Assembly (NCBI RefSeq): GCF_041080655.1
Contig: NZ_CP163525.1
Location: 2,852,001-2,916,000 of the forward strand
Source of the DNA: Streptomyces sp. CG4
GTDB taxonomy: Bacteria; Actinomycetota; Actinomycetes; Streptomycetales; Streptomycetaceae
Reading direction: 5' to 3'
DNA: 64,000 nt
The translations under genes and the position numbers were made by a program. Shown here in pieces: positions 24,928 to 32,430 of this stretch; within the stretch, counting starts at the first letter, position 1; each line of letters opens with the position of its first letter. The notes below the pieces were generated by a model, which was given only the letters and a program-made list of their open reading frames with translations, was not told where the DNA came from and searched no databases.

Positions 24928-26286
24928 ACCAAGGACCTCAGCCGCACCGCGTACGACCACCTGTGGATGCACTTCACCCGCATGTCCTCGTACGAGAACT
25001 CCCCCGTCCCGACCATCGTCCGGGGTGAGGGCACCTACATCTACGACGACAAGGGCAAGCGCTACCTCGACGGTCTCGCGGGTCTGTTCGTGGTCCAGGC
25101 CGGTCACGGCCGCACGGAACTCGCCGAGACCGCCTTCAAGCAGGCTCAGGAGCTGGCCTTCTTCCCGGTGTGGTCCTACGCCCACCCCAAGGCGGTCGAG
25201 CTGGCCGAGCGCCTCGCCGACTACGCCCCGGGCGACCTCAACAAGGTCTTCTTCACCACCGGCGGCGGCGAGGCCGTGGAGACGGCCTGGAAGCTCGCCA
25301 AGCAGTACTTCAAGCTGACCGGCAAGCCCACCAAGTACAAGGTCATCTCGCGTGCGGTCGCCTACCACGGCACCCCGCAGGGCGCCCTGTCCATCACGGG
25401 TCTGCCCGGTCTGAAGGCGCCGTTCGAGCCGCTCGTCCCGGGCGCGCACAAGGTGCCGAACACCAACATCTACCGCGCGCCGCTCTTCGGCGACGACCCG
25501 GAGGCCTTCGGCCGCTGGGCCGCCGACCAGATCGAGCAGCAGATCCTCTTCGAGGGCCCGGACACCGTCGCCGCGGTCTTCCTGGAGCCGGTGCAGAACG
25601 CCGGCGGCTGCTTCCCGCCGCCGCCCGGCTACTTCCAGCGCGTGCGCGAGATCTGCGACCAGTACGACGTGCTGCTCGTGTCGGACGAGGTCATCTGCGC
25701 CTTCGGCCGCCTGGGCACGATGTTCGCCTGCGACAAGTTCGGCTACGTCCCGGACATGATCACCTGCGCCAAGGGCATGACCTCGGGCTACTCCCCGATC
25801 GGCGCGTGCATCATCTCCGACCGCCTTGCCGAGCCGTTCTACAAGGGCGACAACACCTTCCTGCACGGCTACACCTTCGGCGGCCACCCGGTCTCGGCGG
25901 CCGTGGGTCTCGCCAACCTCGACCTGTTCGAGCGCGAGAACATCAACCAGCACGTGCTGGACAGCGAGGGCGCGTTCCTGCAGACGCTGCAGAAGCTGCA
26001 CGACCTGCCGATCGTCGGCGACGTCCGCGGCAACGGCTTCTTCTACGGCATCGAGCTGGTGAAGGACAAGAACACCAAGGAGTCCTTCAACGAGGAGGAG
26101 ACCGAGCGCGTCCTGTACGGCTTCCTCTCCAAGGCGCTGTTCGACAACGGCCTCTACTGCCGTGCCGACGACCGCGGCGACCCGGTCATCCAGCTCGCCC
26201 CGCCGCTGATCTCCAACCAGGAGACCTTCGACGAGATCGAGCAGATCCTGCGCGCCACCCTCACGGAGGCGTGGACGAAGCTCTGA
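24922..26286 (+). CDS. Class III aminotransferase (putrescine/GABA type)
   Basis: PLP-dependent aminotransferase of 454 residues. The fold-type I class III pattern is clear: LDGLAGLFVVQAGHGR near 49, VFFTTGGGEAVETAWKLA near 110, AYHGTPQGALS near 150, FLEPVQNAGGC near 215, LLVSDEVICAFGRLG near 250, and the PLP lysine in TCAKGMTSGYSPIGA near 280. It would transfer the amino group of putrescine, cadaverine or GABA to pyruvate or 2-oxoglutarate, producing the aldehyde oxidised by the neighbouring dehydrogenase. Exact substrate is inferred. The GTG start lies in a 17-nt duplication and uses GAGGA nine bases upstream. Confidence 0.93.
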   Translation: MSTKDLSRTAYDHLWMHFTRMSSYENSPVPTIVRGEGTYIYDDKGKRYLDGLAGLFVVQAGHGRTELAETAFKQAQELAFFPVWSYAHPKAVELAERLADYAPGDLNKVFFTTGGGEAVETAWKLAKQYFKLTGKPTKYKVISRAVAYHGTPQGALSITGLPGLKAPFEPLVPGAHKVPNTNIYRAPLFGDDPEAFGRWAADQIEQQILFEGPDTVAAVFLEPVQNAGGCFPPPPGYFQRVREICDQYDVLLVSDEVICAFGRLGTMFACDKFGYVPDMITCAKGMTSGYSPIGACIISDRLAEPFYKGDNTFLHGYTFGGHPVSAAVGLANLDLFERENINQHVLDSEGAFLQTLQKLHDLPIVGDVRGNGFFYGIELVKDKNTKESFNEEETERVLYGFLSKALFDNGLYCRADDRGDPVIQLAPPLISNQETFDEIEQILRATLTEAWTKL

Positions 26287-26352
26287 TCACGCTCCGGATC
26301 ACACTCCGGATCACGCCCGGATGATCCTTTGATCCTTCCGGATGATCAACAC

Positions 26353-26397
26353 CGGCCCCGGTGCCCCCGTTCGAGTGAGAACGGCGGCCCGGGGCCG
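26353..26397 (+). terminator. Two-tier hairpin after aminotransferase
   Basis: CGGCCCCGG (26353-26361) pairs with CCGGGGCCG (26389-26397), and inside it CCGTTC (26367-26372) pairs with GAACGG (26379-26384). No T run follows, as is usual in Streptomyces. Confidence 0.6.
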
Positions 26398-26519
26398 TGT
26401 ACTGTCCGGCCCTCCGGTAACGGCTGCCTAGCGTTCCAGTGACCGATCAGCCCAGCGTTCGTTCCCCCGCACGAGGGAACAGGCACGGGAATAGCGGATC
26501 AGAACCGAGGTGTACGACC

Positions 26520-27260
26520 ATGGAGGCCCCGCCGGACAACGACGTGCTCTGGGCACGCGCGCTGCACTTCAGGCACCCCGACGGGTCGCCCGGGCTCGCC
26601 GGGGTCTCGCTCGCCGTACGCGAGGGCGAGATCCTCGCCGTCATCGGCCCGCGCGGCAGTGGCAAGACGACCCTGCTGCGCTGTCTGTCGGGTCTGGTGC
26701 CGGTGCGCGAGGGCGAGGTGTGGTTCAACAGCACGCCCCTGCACACCCTGGGCCCGATGCGCCGCGAGCGGCTGCGCCGGGACCGCTTCGGCTGGATCGA
26801 CCCCGCGCCGGTCCTGGTCCCCGAGCTGAACGCCTGGGAGAACGTCGCGCTCCCCCTGATGCTGCGCGGCGCCGGGCGCCGCAGGGCCAAGGTCGCCGCG
26901 CTGGAGTGGCTGGAGCGGCTCGACGTCGGCGACAAGGCCCGCAACCGCCCGCACGCCCTGCACCAGGCCGAACGGCAGCGCGTCTCGATCGCCCGGGCGC
27001 TGGCCCCGGCCCCCATGGTCCTCTTCGCCGACGAGCCGACGGCACCGCTGCACCGCGCCGACCGCACCCATGTGCTGCGCACGCTCACCACGGCCGCCCG
27101 CTCGCACGGCATCACCGTGGTCCTCGCCTCGCACGAGGCCGAGACCGCCGCCCTCGCCGACCGCACCGTGGCCCTGCTGGACGGCCGCAGTGTGCGCACC
27201 CTGCGGCTGCCGGACGTCCCCGACACGGAAGGCCGGGCCGCGTGCTCGCTCTCCGTCTGA
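26520..27260 (+). CDS. ABC transporter ATP-binding protein, atypical signature
   Basis: ATPase of 246 residues similar to MacB/LolD-type subunits. Walker A is GPRGSGKTT near residue 44, the Q-loop region lacks the usual Gln (FGWIDPAPVL), Walker B is MVLFADEPTAP near 165 and the switch His is in LASHEAE near 200. The ABC signature, normally LSGGQ, reads LHQAERQRVSIA near residue 145: the two signature glycines are absent. ATP turnover may therefore be weak or asymmetric. The stop overlaps the following membrane gene by 19 bases, so the two should form one transporter. Substrate is unknown; a peptide or lipid exporter would fit the type. Confidence 0.85.
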   Translation: MEAPPDNDVLWARALHFRHPDGSPGLAGVSLAVREGEILAVIGPRGSGKTTLLRCLSGLVPVREGEVWFNSTPLHTLGPMRRERLRRDRFGWIDPAPVLVPELNAWENVALPLMLRGAGRRRAKVAALEWLERLDVGDKARNRPHALHQAERQRVSIARALAPAPMVLFADEPTAPLHRADRTHVLRTLTTAARSHGITVVLASHEAETAALADRTVALLDGRSVRTLRLPDVPDTEGRAACSLSV

Positions 27261-29041
27261 CCCGTGCGGCCCGGCCCGCCGTCCAGCTGCGCCGCCTGCT
27301 GGTGGCCGCGGCGGCCGGCGGCACCGGATTCCTGATGCTGGCCTGCCTCGGCTACGCCCTGGGCCGCCCGGAGCGTGCGGACGCCGCCGCGCTGCGGCTC
27401 GCCTGGTCCGTGGTGCCGTTCGCCGCCACGGTGTACTTCGCGCTCGCCGTCGCCCGCACCGACCCCGGCACCCGGCCGCGGCCCGGCCTGTCCGCCGTGG
27501 GCCTCGGCCCGGCCCGCCTGATGGCGGTCTCCGCGCTGACCACGGCCCTGTCCTGCACGCTCGGCTCGCTGCTGGCCCTGCTGGCCTTCCTCCATCTGCG
27601 CGGCGACCTGACGGGCCTGCCCTTCGACGGCGCGGCCGCGGACTTCCTGGCCGCCGGCCGGCCCCTCCCCGTCCCGGCGGCCGCGACCCTGCTGGCCCTG
27701 CTCCCGGCCGCCGCCTCGACCACCGTGGCCGTCGCCCTCCGCCCGAGAGACCCCCGCCCCGCCACCCCGATCCTCCGTATGTACGGCCGCTTCGGCGCGT
27801 ACGGCCACCCGGCGGCCCGGGAGACCTTCGGCGCGTACGGCCGCTTCGGCGCCCGCCTGGGCCGCAGGACAGCTACCGAGGGCCGGTCGGCGGCGGACCA
27901 CCGGACCGCGGGCGACGGCGACGGCGACGGCGACGGCGAGCAGCAGGGTCGTGGGTCCGCGGGCGGCCGTGGTGACGCCGGGCCATCGCAACCGCCCGCC
28001 GCGGACCGTCGCGCTGCGACGGGAGCGGCCGACGAAGCCGACGACGGCGGGCGACGCAGCCGCCGGTTCGCGGACCGTCGTGCGGCGACGGGAGCAGCCG
28101 ACCAGGCCGAGGACAGCGGGCAGCACAACCGCCGGATCGCGGACCGTCGCACGGCAACGGAAGCGGCCGGCGAAGCCGAGGACGGCGGGCAGCACAGCCA
28201 TCGCTTCGCGGACCGTCGTGCGGCGACGTGGGCGGCCGGCGAAGCCGAGGGCGGCGGGCGGCACAGCCGTCGGTTCGCGGGCGGCCGTGCGGCGGTGGGA
28301 CCGGCCGGGTCGGCCGGCGACGGCGGGCCGACCCAGCCGCAGCCCACGGGCAGGCGCGGCGCCGGCGCGGCTCCCGGCCCGGCGAACGACGGCACCCCGT
28401 CGGCGCCGGGCGGCGCAACCGACCCCGAGTCCCCGTCCCCGGACGCCGGCTGGACCGACGTCACCCGCAGGCCCCCCAAGGACGCTCCCGTCGGACTCCC
28501 TTGGGGCATCGCCGTCCTCACCACCGGCCTCACCGTCCAGGCCTACGCCGAGCGCTCGAACATCGCCGTGCTCACCGGCTGGCTCCTCGCCGCCACCGGC
28601 CTGGTCCTCGCCGCGCCCGGCCTCACCCACCTGTGCGGCCTGCTCCTGCAGTCCACCCGCCCCGGCGCCCTGCGCCTCCTCGCCGGCCGGGTCCTGATGA
28701 CGGAGGCCACCCGCATCGGCCGCCCCCTGGGCGTCGTCAGCGCCGTCACGTCCGCCGGTTACGCCATGACCACGCTGTACGCCGGCTCGGCACCGTCGTT
28801 CGGCCCCCTGACCACCCTCGGCGCCTCGCTGGTCACCGGCTGCACGATCGCCACCGTGCTCACCGCGGCCGTGGAGACCCGCCAGTGCCGGGCCGAAACG
28901 ACCGCCGCACTGCTGCGGCTGGGCGCTCCGGTCGGGACGCTGCGCGCGGCCGCGGCCCTGCGCGCGGCGGCCCTGCTGGCGCTGTTCGGCCCGCTCACCC
29001 TCCTCATCGCCGCCCTGTCGGCCCTCCCCGTGGACCGCTGA
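27242..29041 (+). CDS. ABC transporter membrane protein with repeat-rich loop
   Basis: Membrane protein of 599 residues, partner of the overlapping ATPase. Three to four hydrophobic segments lie in the first 170 residues (LLVAAAAGGTGFLMLACLG, VVPFAATVYFALAV and others) and about four in the last 170 (WGIAVLTTGLTV, LLAATGLVLAAPGL, TTLGASLVTGCTI, ALLALFGPLTLLI). Between them, residues about 180-420 form a charged low-complexity loop containing FGAYG motifs, an Asp-Gly run and five 23-residue repeats. Bacterial FtsX-like permeases have a large loop in this position, which may interact outside the cell. The GTG at 27242 lies inside the upstream gene. No homologue with this repeat loop is known to me. 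Confidence 0.75.
   Translation: MLALRLTRAARPAVQLRRLLVAAAAGGTGFLMLACLGYALGRPERADAAALRLAWSVVPFAATVYFALAVARTDPGTRPRPGLSAVGLGPARLMAVSALTTALSCTLGSLLALLAFLHLRGDLTGLPFDGAAADFLAAGRPLPVPAAATLLALLPAAASTTVAVALRPRDPRPATPILRMYGRFGAYGHPAARETFGAYGRFGARLGRRTATEGRSAADHRTAGDGDGDGDGEQQGRGSAGGRGDAGPSQPPAADRRAATGAADEADDGGRRSRRFADRRAATGAADQAEDSGQHNRRIADRRTATEAAGEAEDGGQHSHRFADRRAATWAAGEAEGGGRHSRRFAGGRAAVGPAGSAGDGGPTQPQPTGRRGAGAAPGPANDGTPSAPGGATDPESPSPDAGWTDVTRRPPKDAPVGLPWGIAVLTTGLTVQAYAERSNIAVLTGWLLAATGLVLAAPGLTHLCGLLLQSTRPGALRLLAGRVLMTEATRIGRPLGVVSAVTSAGYAMTTLYAGSAPSFGPLTTLGASLVTGCTIATVLTAAVETRQCRAETTAALLRLGAPVGTLRAAAALRAAALLALFGPLTLLIAALSALPVDR
28001..28345. repeat. Five 69-nt tandem repeats in coding loop
   Basis: Units begin at 28001, 28070, 28139, 28208 and 28277, each starting gcggaccgtcg or a close variant and each encoding 23 residues with the pattern ADRRAATxAAxxAEDGGxxxRRF. 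The fifth is the most diverged (AGGRAAVGPAG). Because the unit is a multiple of three, gain or loss keeps the frame. Confidence 0.9.
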
Positions 29042-29154
29042 GCCGCCCACGGGCCGAAAAAAAGTTCCCGGCGGCCGATGAGTTCTCCCGGGACCCCCGG
29101 TCTACCCACCGAACACACTGGCTCCAGCACGAACTCACCACGGGAGAAACCCTC

Positions 29155-29562
29155 ATGTACCAGCAGATGATCTTCGTGAACCTGCCCGTGAACGACCTCG
29201 ACGCCTCGAAGAAGTTCTTCACGGAACTCGGCTACACCATCAACCCGCAGTTCAGCAACGAGAACGCCGCCTCCGTGGTGATCAGCGACACCATCGTCGC
29301 GATGCTGCTCACCAAGCCGTTCTACGCGACCTTCACCCAGAAGGAGATCGCCGACGCCACCACGACGAGCGAGGTGCTCGTCTGTCTGAGCGCCGAGAGC
29401 CGCGAGAAGGTGGACGAGCTGGTCGACAAGGCGATCGCGGCGGGCGGCAAGGCCACCGGCCGGACCCAGGACCACGGCTTCATGTACGGCCGCGCCTTCG
29501 ACGACCTCGACGGCCACACCTGGGAGGTCATGTGGATGGATCCGGCCGCGATCCAGGGCTGA
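29155..29562 (+). CDS. VOC (glyoxalase/bleomycin-resistance fold) protein
   Basis: Protein of 135 residues with two beta-alpha-beta-beta-beta repeats of the vicinal oxygen chelate fold: MIFVNLPVNDLDASKKFF at the start, a VVISDTIVAMLLT strand near 43, and the second repeat ending GRAFDDLDGHTWEVMWMDP. The C-terminal Glu of HTWEVMW is the usual metal ligand, whereas the first-strand ligand position is Asn (FVNLP), so metal binding is uncertain. GGGAGAA sits eight bases before the ATG. These small enzymes are often annotated as glyoxalases; the true substrate is unknown. Confidence 0.88.
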   Translation: MYQQMIFVNLPVNDLDASKKFFTELGYTINPQFSNENAASVVISDTIVAMLLTKPFYATFTQKEIADATTTSEVLVCLSAESREKVDELVDKAIAAGGKATGRTQDHGFMYGRAFDDLDGHTWEVMWMDPAAIQG

Positions 29563-29582
29563 CCGGCTCCCTCAAACGTCCC

Positions 29583-29599
29583 CCTGCTTAATAAGCAGG
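29583..29599. promoter_or_regulatory. 17-bp perfect palindrome before surface protein promoter
   Basis: CCTGCTTAATAAGCAGG is perfectly symmetrical around a central A and ends 30 bases before the -35 box of the next gene. It could be an operator for a dimeric regulator; as a terminator it would be poor because it has almost no loop. Confidence 0.45.
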
Positions 29600-29629
29600 T
29601 AAAGCCAACTGCCAGTGGCGGCATATGCA

Positions 29630-29657
29630 TTGACACTGCTTACGGAGCGCTTATAAA
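29630..29657 (+). promoter_or_regulatory. Strong sigma-70-type promoter
   Basis: TTGACA (29630-29635), a 16-base spacer and TATAAA (29652-29657) match the housekeeping consensus unusually well for Streptomyces. Transcription would start near 29664, about 90 bases before the LAETG protein start. Confidence 0.7.
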
Positions 29658-29752
29658 CCTGTGAGCCTCCTGGGGAAGTTGGGGCCTCACCTCATCTGTC
29701 GCCCCAACCCCCCTCAAACCCCCCGCAGTTATGCACTATGCAAAGGACAAAC

Positions 29753-30436
29753 GTGTCCATAACCCGCCGCAGCGTACGCCGTTCCGTACGCATTCTGGGA
29801 GTTGCCTCCGCCTCGGCCGCGGTGGTGCTGGGTCTGTCCAGCTCCGCGTTCGCGTGCGACATCAGTGAGTTCAAGGCCGAAGCCAAGTGCAACGGCGACC
29901 AGGGCGTCATCGTCGTCACCGACACCGACGCCTCCGGTACCCCCGCCACCATCACCGTGTTCCGCACGAACAACGGCGGGGTCGAGAAGCAGATCGGCGA
30001 GCAGCAGGTCAAGGGCTCCGTCCTGGGCGCCTCGGTCACCTTCTCGGAGAAGTGGAAGGCGAACGCGACGTACCGCGTCCACGTCACGGCCGGCCCGTAC
30101 GTCGACAAGGACATCGCGGGCGGCCTGACGACCCCGGCCACCGCCTGCACGAGCGAGAGCCCCACCCCGACCACGCCGGCCTCCCCGAAGCCGTCACCGT
30201 CGACGTCCAGCCCGGCCGGGTCGGCGACCCCGACTCCGTCGGCCTCCAGCTCCGCCCCGGCGAGCGCCGCGCCGAGCAACGCGCCGTCCCCGGCGGCCGG
30301 CAGCTCGAACCTCGCCGAGACCGGCGCCAGCTCCAACACCGGTCTGATCGCCGGCGTCGCAGGCGCGCTGGTCGTCGTCGGCGGCGGCGCGGTCTTCTTC
30401 GGCATGCGCCGTCGTGGGACCCGCGGCAACGGCTGA
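29753..30436 (+). CDS. LAETG-anchored cell-surface protein
   Basis: Secreted wall protein of 227 residues. A basic N-terminus ([11 protein letters not shown]) and hydrophobic core ending SSSAFA give a signal peptide of about 34 residues. The mature domain is about 90 residues with two cysteines (FACDIS and EAKCNGDQ) and a third at TACTSES. A Pro/Ser/Thr-rich spacer leads to the sorting signal LAETG near residue 195, a hydrophobic helix ([15 protein letters not shown]) and the basic tail [10 protein letters not shown]. LAxTG signals are used by Streptomyces class E sortases. The GTG at 29753 is preferred to the ATG at 29738 because AAAGGA lies six bases before it. The mature domain has no recognised function. 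Confidence 0.85.
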   Translation: MSITRRSVRRSVRILGVASASAAVVLGLSSSAFACDISEFKAEAKCNGDQGVIVVTDTDASGTPATITVFRTNNGGVEKQIGEQQVKGSVLGASVTFSEKWKANATYRVHVTAGPYVDKDIAGGLTTPATACTSESPTPTTPASPKPSPSTSSPAGSATPTPSASSSAPASAAPSNAPSPAAGSSNLAETGASSNTGLIAGVAGALVVVGGGAVFFGMRRRGTRGNG

Positions 30437-30469
30437 CGCCCCGCCCTCGGAGAGCAGCTCCGCTACACA

Positions 30470-30508
30470 CCGCGGCCCGTCCCCCTATCCCCAGGGGACG
30501 GGCCGCGG
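30470..30508 (+). terminator. 15-bp perfect hairpin terminator
   Basis: CCGCGGCCCGTCCCC (30470-30484) is followed by a nine-base loop and its exact reverse complement (30494-30508), 34 bases after the surface protein stop. It could also serve the convergent gene to the right. Confidence 0.8.
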
Positions 30509-30556
30509 CCGTATGCCCGCATACGGCTGTACGGGGCTCGGTGTGCGGGGCCCGGC

Positions 30557-31354
30557 TCAGCCGAACTTCGCCCGGTCCACCCAGAACTCCAGCAGCTCGC
30601 GCTCGCCGAGGATCTCCAGCCCGGGTGTGTCCAGGGGCAGCCTCTGGTAGAAGGCGAGCAGCACGGAGGTGAGCGGGCCGCGCAGGGCGACCGTGGCCTT
30701 CTCGTGCCCGCGCCGCCAGCTGATCGCCTCCTCGCCCAGCTCAACCAGCCACTCGGCGTTCAGTTCGGGGTCGGTGTCGGTGGCGTGCAGATGGATGGAG
30801 CCGCCCGGTCGGCTCAGGTCCCGCGCCGGGTCCTTCGGCAGGTTCCGCTGCACCCACTCCACGAGCTGGAGCCACTCGTCCAGCGCGTCCGCGGCGACGT
30901 CCGGCGCGACCTCGTACGGCAGCCCGGCCGCGAGCGTGGCGTCGGCGCGGTGCACGGTGATCTCGTGGGTCATCCGGCGCGCCCAGAACCCCACGTTCGC
31001 CGATCCGGCAAAGGTCCACACCTCGGTGTCCGGCCCGGCCTCGCGCAGCGCGCCGACGACCAGGTCCCCGGTCTCCGCGAGCCAATGGTCCAGGGCCGCC
31101 GCGTCGCCCCGCTTCTCCGGCCCCTTGGCCAGCGGGATCCGCTCGGGCGGGATGTTCTCCTGCGCACGGCTCCGCACCAGGGCGTCGACCCAGCGCAGGG
31201 CGCCACCCATATGCCGTACGAGATCCTCCAGCGACCAGTCCGGGCAGGTCGGCACGGTCGCGGAGAGGTCGGCGCCGGAGGTCACCACGGCCCTCAACTG
31301 CTCGACCTGGTGGGTGATTTCATCGCAGTAACGGTCATGCGCGAGCAAAGTCAT
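30557..31354 (-). CDS. Maleylpyruvate-isomerase-family mycothiol-dependent enzyme
   Basis: DinB-like four-helix-bundle protein of 265 residues. CPDWSLEDLVRHMGGALRWV near residues 37-56 carries the first His ligand, and RRMTHEITVHRADA near 126-139 carries the HExxxHxxD metal site typical of mycothiol-dependent maleylpyruvate isomerases. The second half is the C-terminal domain ending in LEFWVDRAKFG. Mycothiol is the actinomycete thiol, which fits. The real reaction of most members is unknown. It is transcribed leftwards, 24 bases away from the stop side of the thiamine transporter ATPase. Confidence 0.85.
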   Translation of the reverse strand: MTLLAHDRYCDEITHQVEQLRAVVTSGADLSATVPTCPDWSLEDLVRHMGGALRWVDALVRSRAQENIPPERIPLAKGPEKRGDAAALDHWLAETGDLVVGALREAGPDTEVWTFAGSANVGFWARRMTHEITVHRADATLAAGLPYEVAPDVAADALDEWLQLVEWVQRNLPKDPARDLSRPGGSIHLHATDTDPELNAEWLVELGEEAISWRRGHEKATVALRGPLTSVLLAFYQRLPLDTPGLEILGERELLEFWVDRAKFG

Positions 31355-31378
31355 GCCCCCAGCCTAGGGGTCGGATGA

Positions 31379-32401
31379 TCAGTGCAGCACGACGATCTCG
31401 GCCGTGTCGAACTCCACGCCGACCGCGTCCTGGACCTCCGGCGCGTCCCGCAACGCACAGGCCGCCTCCAGGCGCGGACCGCCGTCGCCGGGCTGGAGGT
31501 GGACGGCCACATGGGTGCCCTTGAAGGTGCGGGCGGTCACCGTGCAGGGCAGGCCGGCATCGGCCGCCACGAGCCGTACCCCGGCGGGCCGGACCAGCAG
31601 CGTGCGCGCGCCCTGCGGGGAGCCGTCGGGCACCGGCAGCTTGCCCCAGGGGCTGACGGCGGCCGTACCGGCGACGGTCGCCTCGACCACGTTGTCGAAG
31701 CCGAGGAAGCGGGCCACGAAGGCGTCGGCGGGCCGCTGCCACACCTGAAGCGGCGTACCGGACTGTGCGATCCGCCCGTCCCGCATCACCACCACCCGGT
31801 CGGCCAGCGCGAACGCCTCCCCCTGGTCGTGGGTCACGGCGAGCACGGTCGTCCCCAACCGGCCGAACAGCTCGCGCAGTTCGACCACCAGTCGCTCCCT
31901 GAGCGAGCGGTCGAGCTGGCCCAGCGGCTCGTCCAGCATCAGCAGCCGGGGCTTCGGCGCGAGCGCGCGGGCGAGGGCCACGCGCTGCTGCTCGCCGCCG
32001 GACAGGGAGGCCACGGCCCGACGGGCGGCACCGGGCAGTCCGACCAGTTCCAGCAACTGCCCGACCTGCGTGTCCCGTTCGCCCTTGGTGGCGCCCTGCA
32101 TGCGCGGCCCGAACGCCACGTTCGCGCCGACGTCCCGCTGCGGGAAGAGCTGGTGGTCCTGGAACATCAGGCCGACGCCCCGCTTGTGCGCGGGCACGCC
32201 CGTCTGGTCACGGCCGTCGAGCACGACCCGGCCGCCGGACAGGGGCTGGAGCCCGGCGACCGCCCGCAGCAGGGTGGACTTCCCGCTGCCGCTGGGCCCG
32301 AGGACGCACACCACCTCGTGCTCGGCGACGTCGAGGTCGACCGCGTCGAGCACGGCCCGCCCGCCGAAGCGGACGGTCGCGGCAGCGAGGCTGAGCAGCA
32401 T
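31379..32401 (-). CDS. Thiamine-type ABC transporter ATP-binding protein
   Basis: ATPase of 340 residues. Walker A GPSGSGKST near 35, Q-loop MFQDHQLFPQRD near 78, signature LSGGEQQRVALARAL near 132, Walker B LLMLDEPLGQLD near 152 and switch His VTHDQGEA near 186 are all intact. A C-terminal TOBE-like domain of about 110 residues follows. It completes the operon binding protein - permease - ATPase, 29 bases after the permease stop. Because a TPP riboswitch heads the operon, import of thiamine or its phosphate (ThiQ role) is the best reading. Confidence 0.92.
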   Translation of the reverse strand: MLLSLAAATVRFGGRAVLDAVDLDVAEHEVVCVLGPSGSGKSTLLRAVAGLQPLSGGRVVLDGRDQTGVPAHKRGVGLMFQDHQLFPQRDVGANVAFGPRMQGATKGERDTQVGQLLELVGLPGAARRAVASLSGGEQQRVALARALAPKPRLLMLDEPLGQLDRSLRERLVVELRELFGRLGTTVLAVTHDQGEAFALADRVVVMRDGRIAQSGTPLQVWQRPADAFVARFLGFDNVVEATVAGTAAVSPWGKLPVPDGSPQGARTLLVRPAGVRLVAADAGLPCTVTARTFKGTHVAVHLQPGDGGPRLEAACALRDAPEVQDAVGVEFDTAEIVVLH

Positions 32402-32430
32402 CAGGACTCCCCCGTCGGCTTCTTCGGCAT

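Noticed and set aside
28001..28345. Repeat array considered as a CRISPR
   Set aside because: Units are contiguous without spacers, lie in an open frame and keep a coding period of 23 codons.
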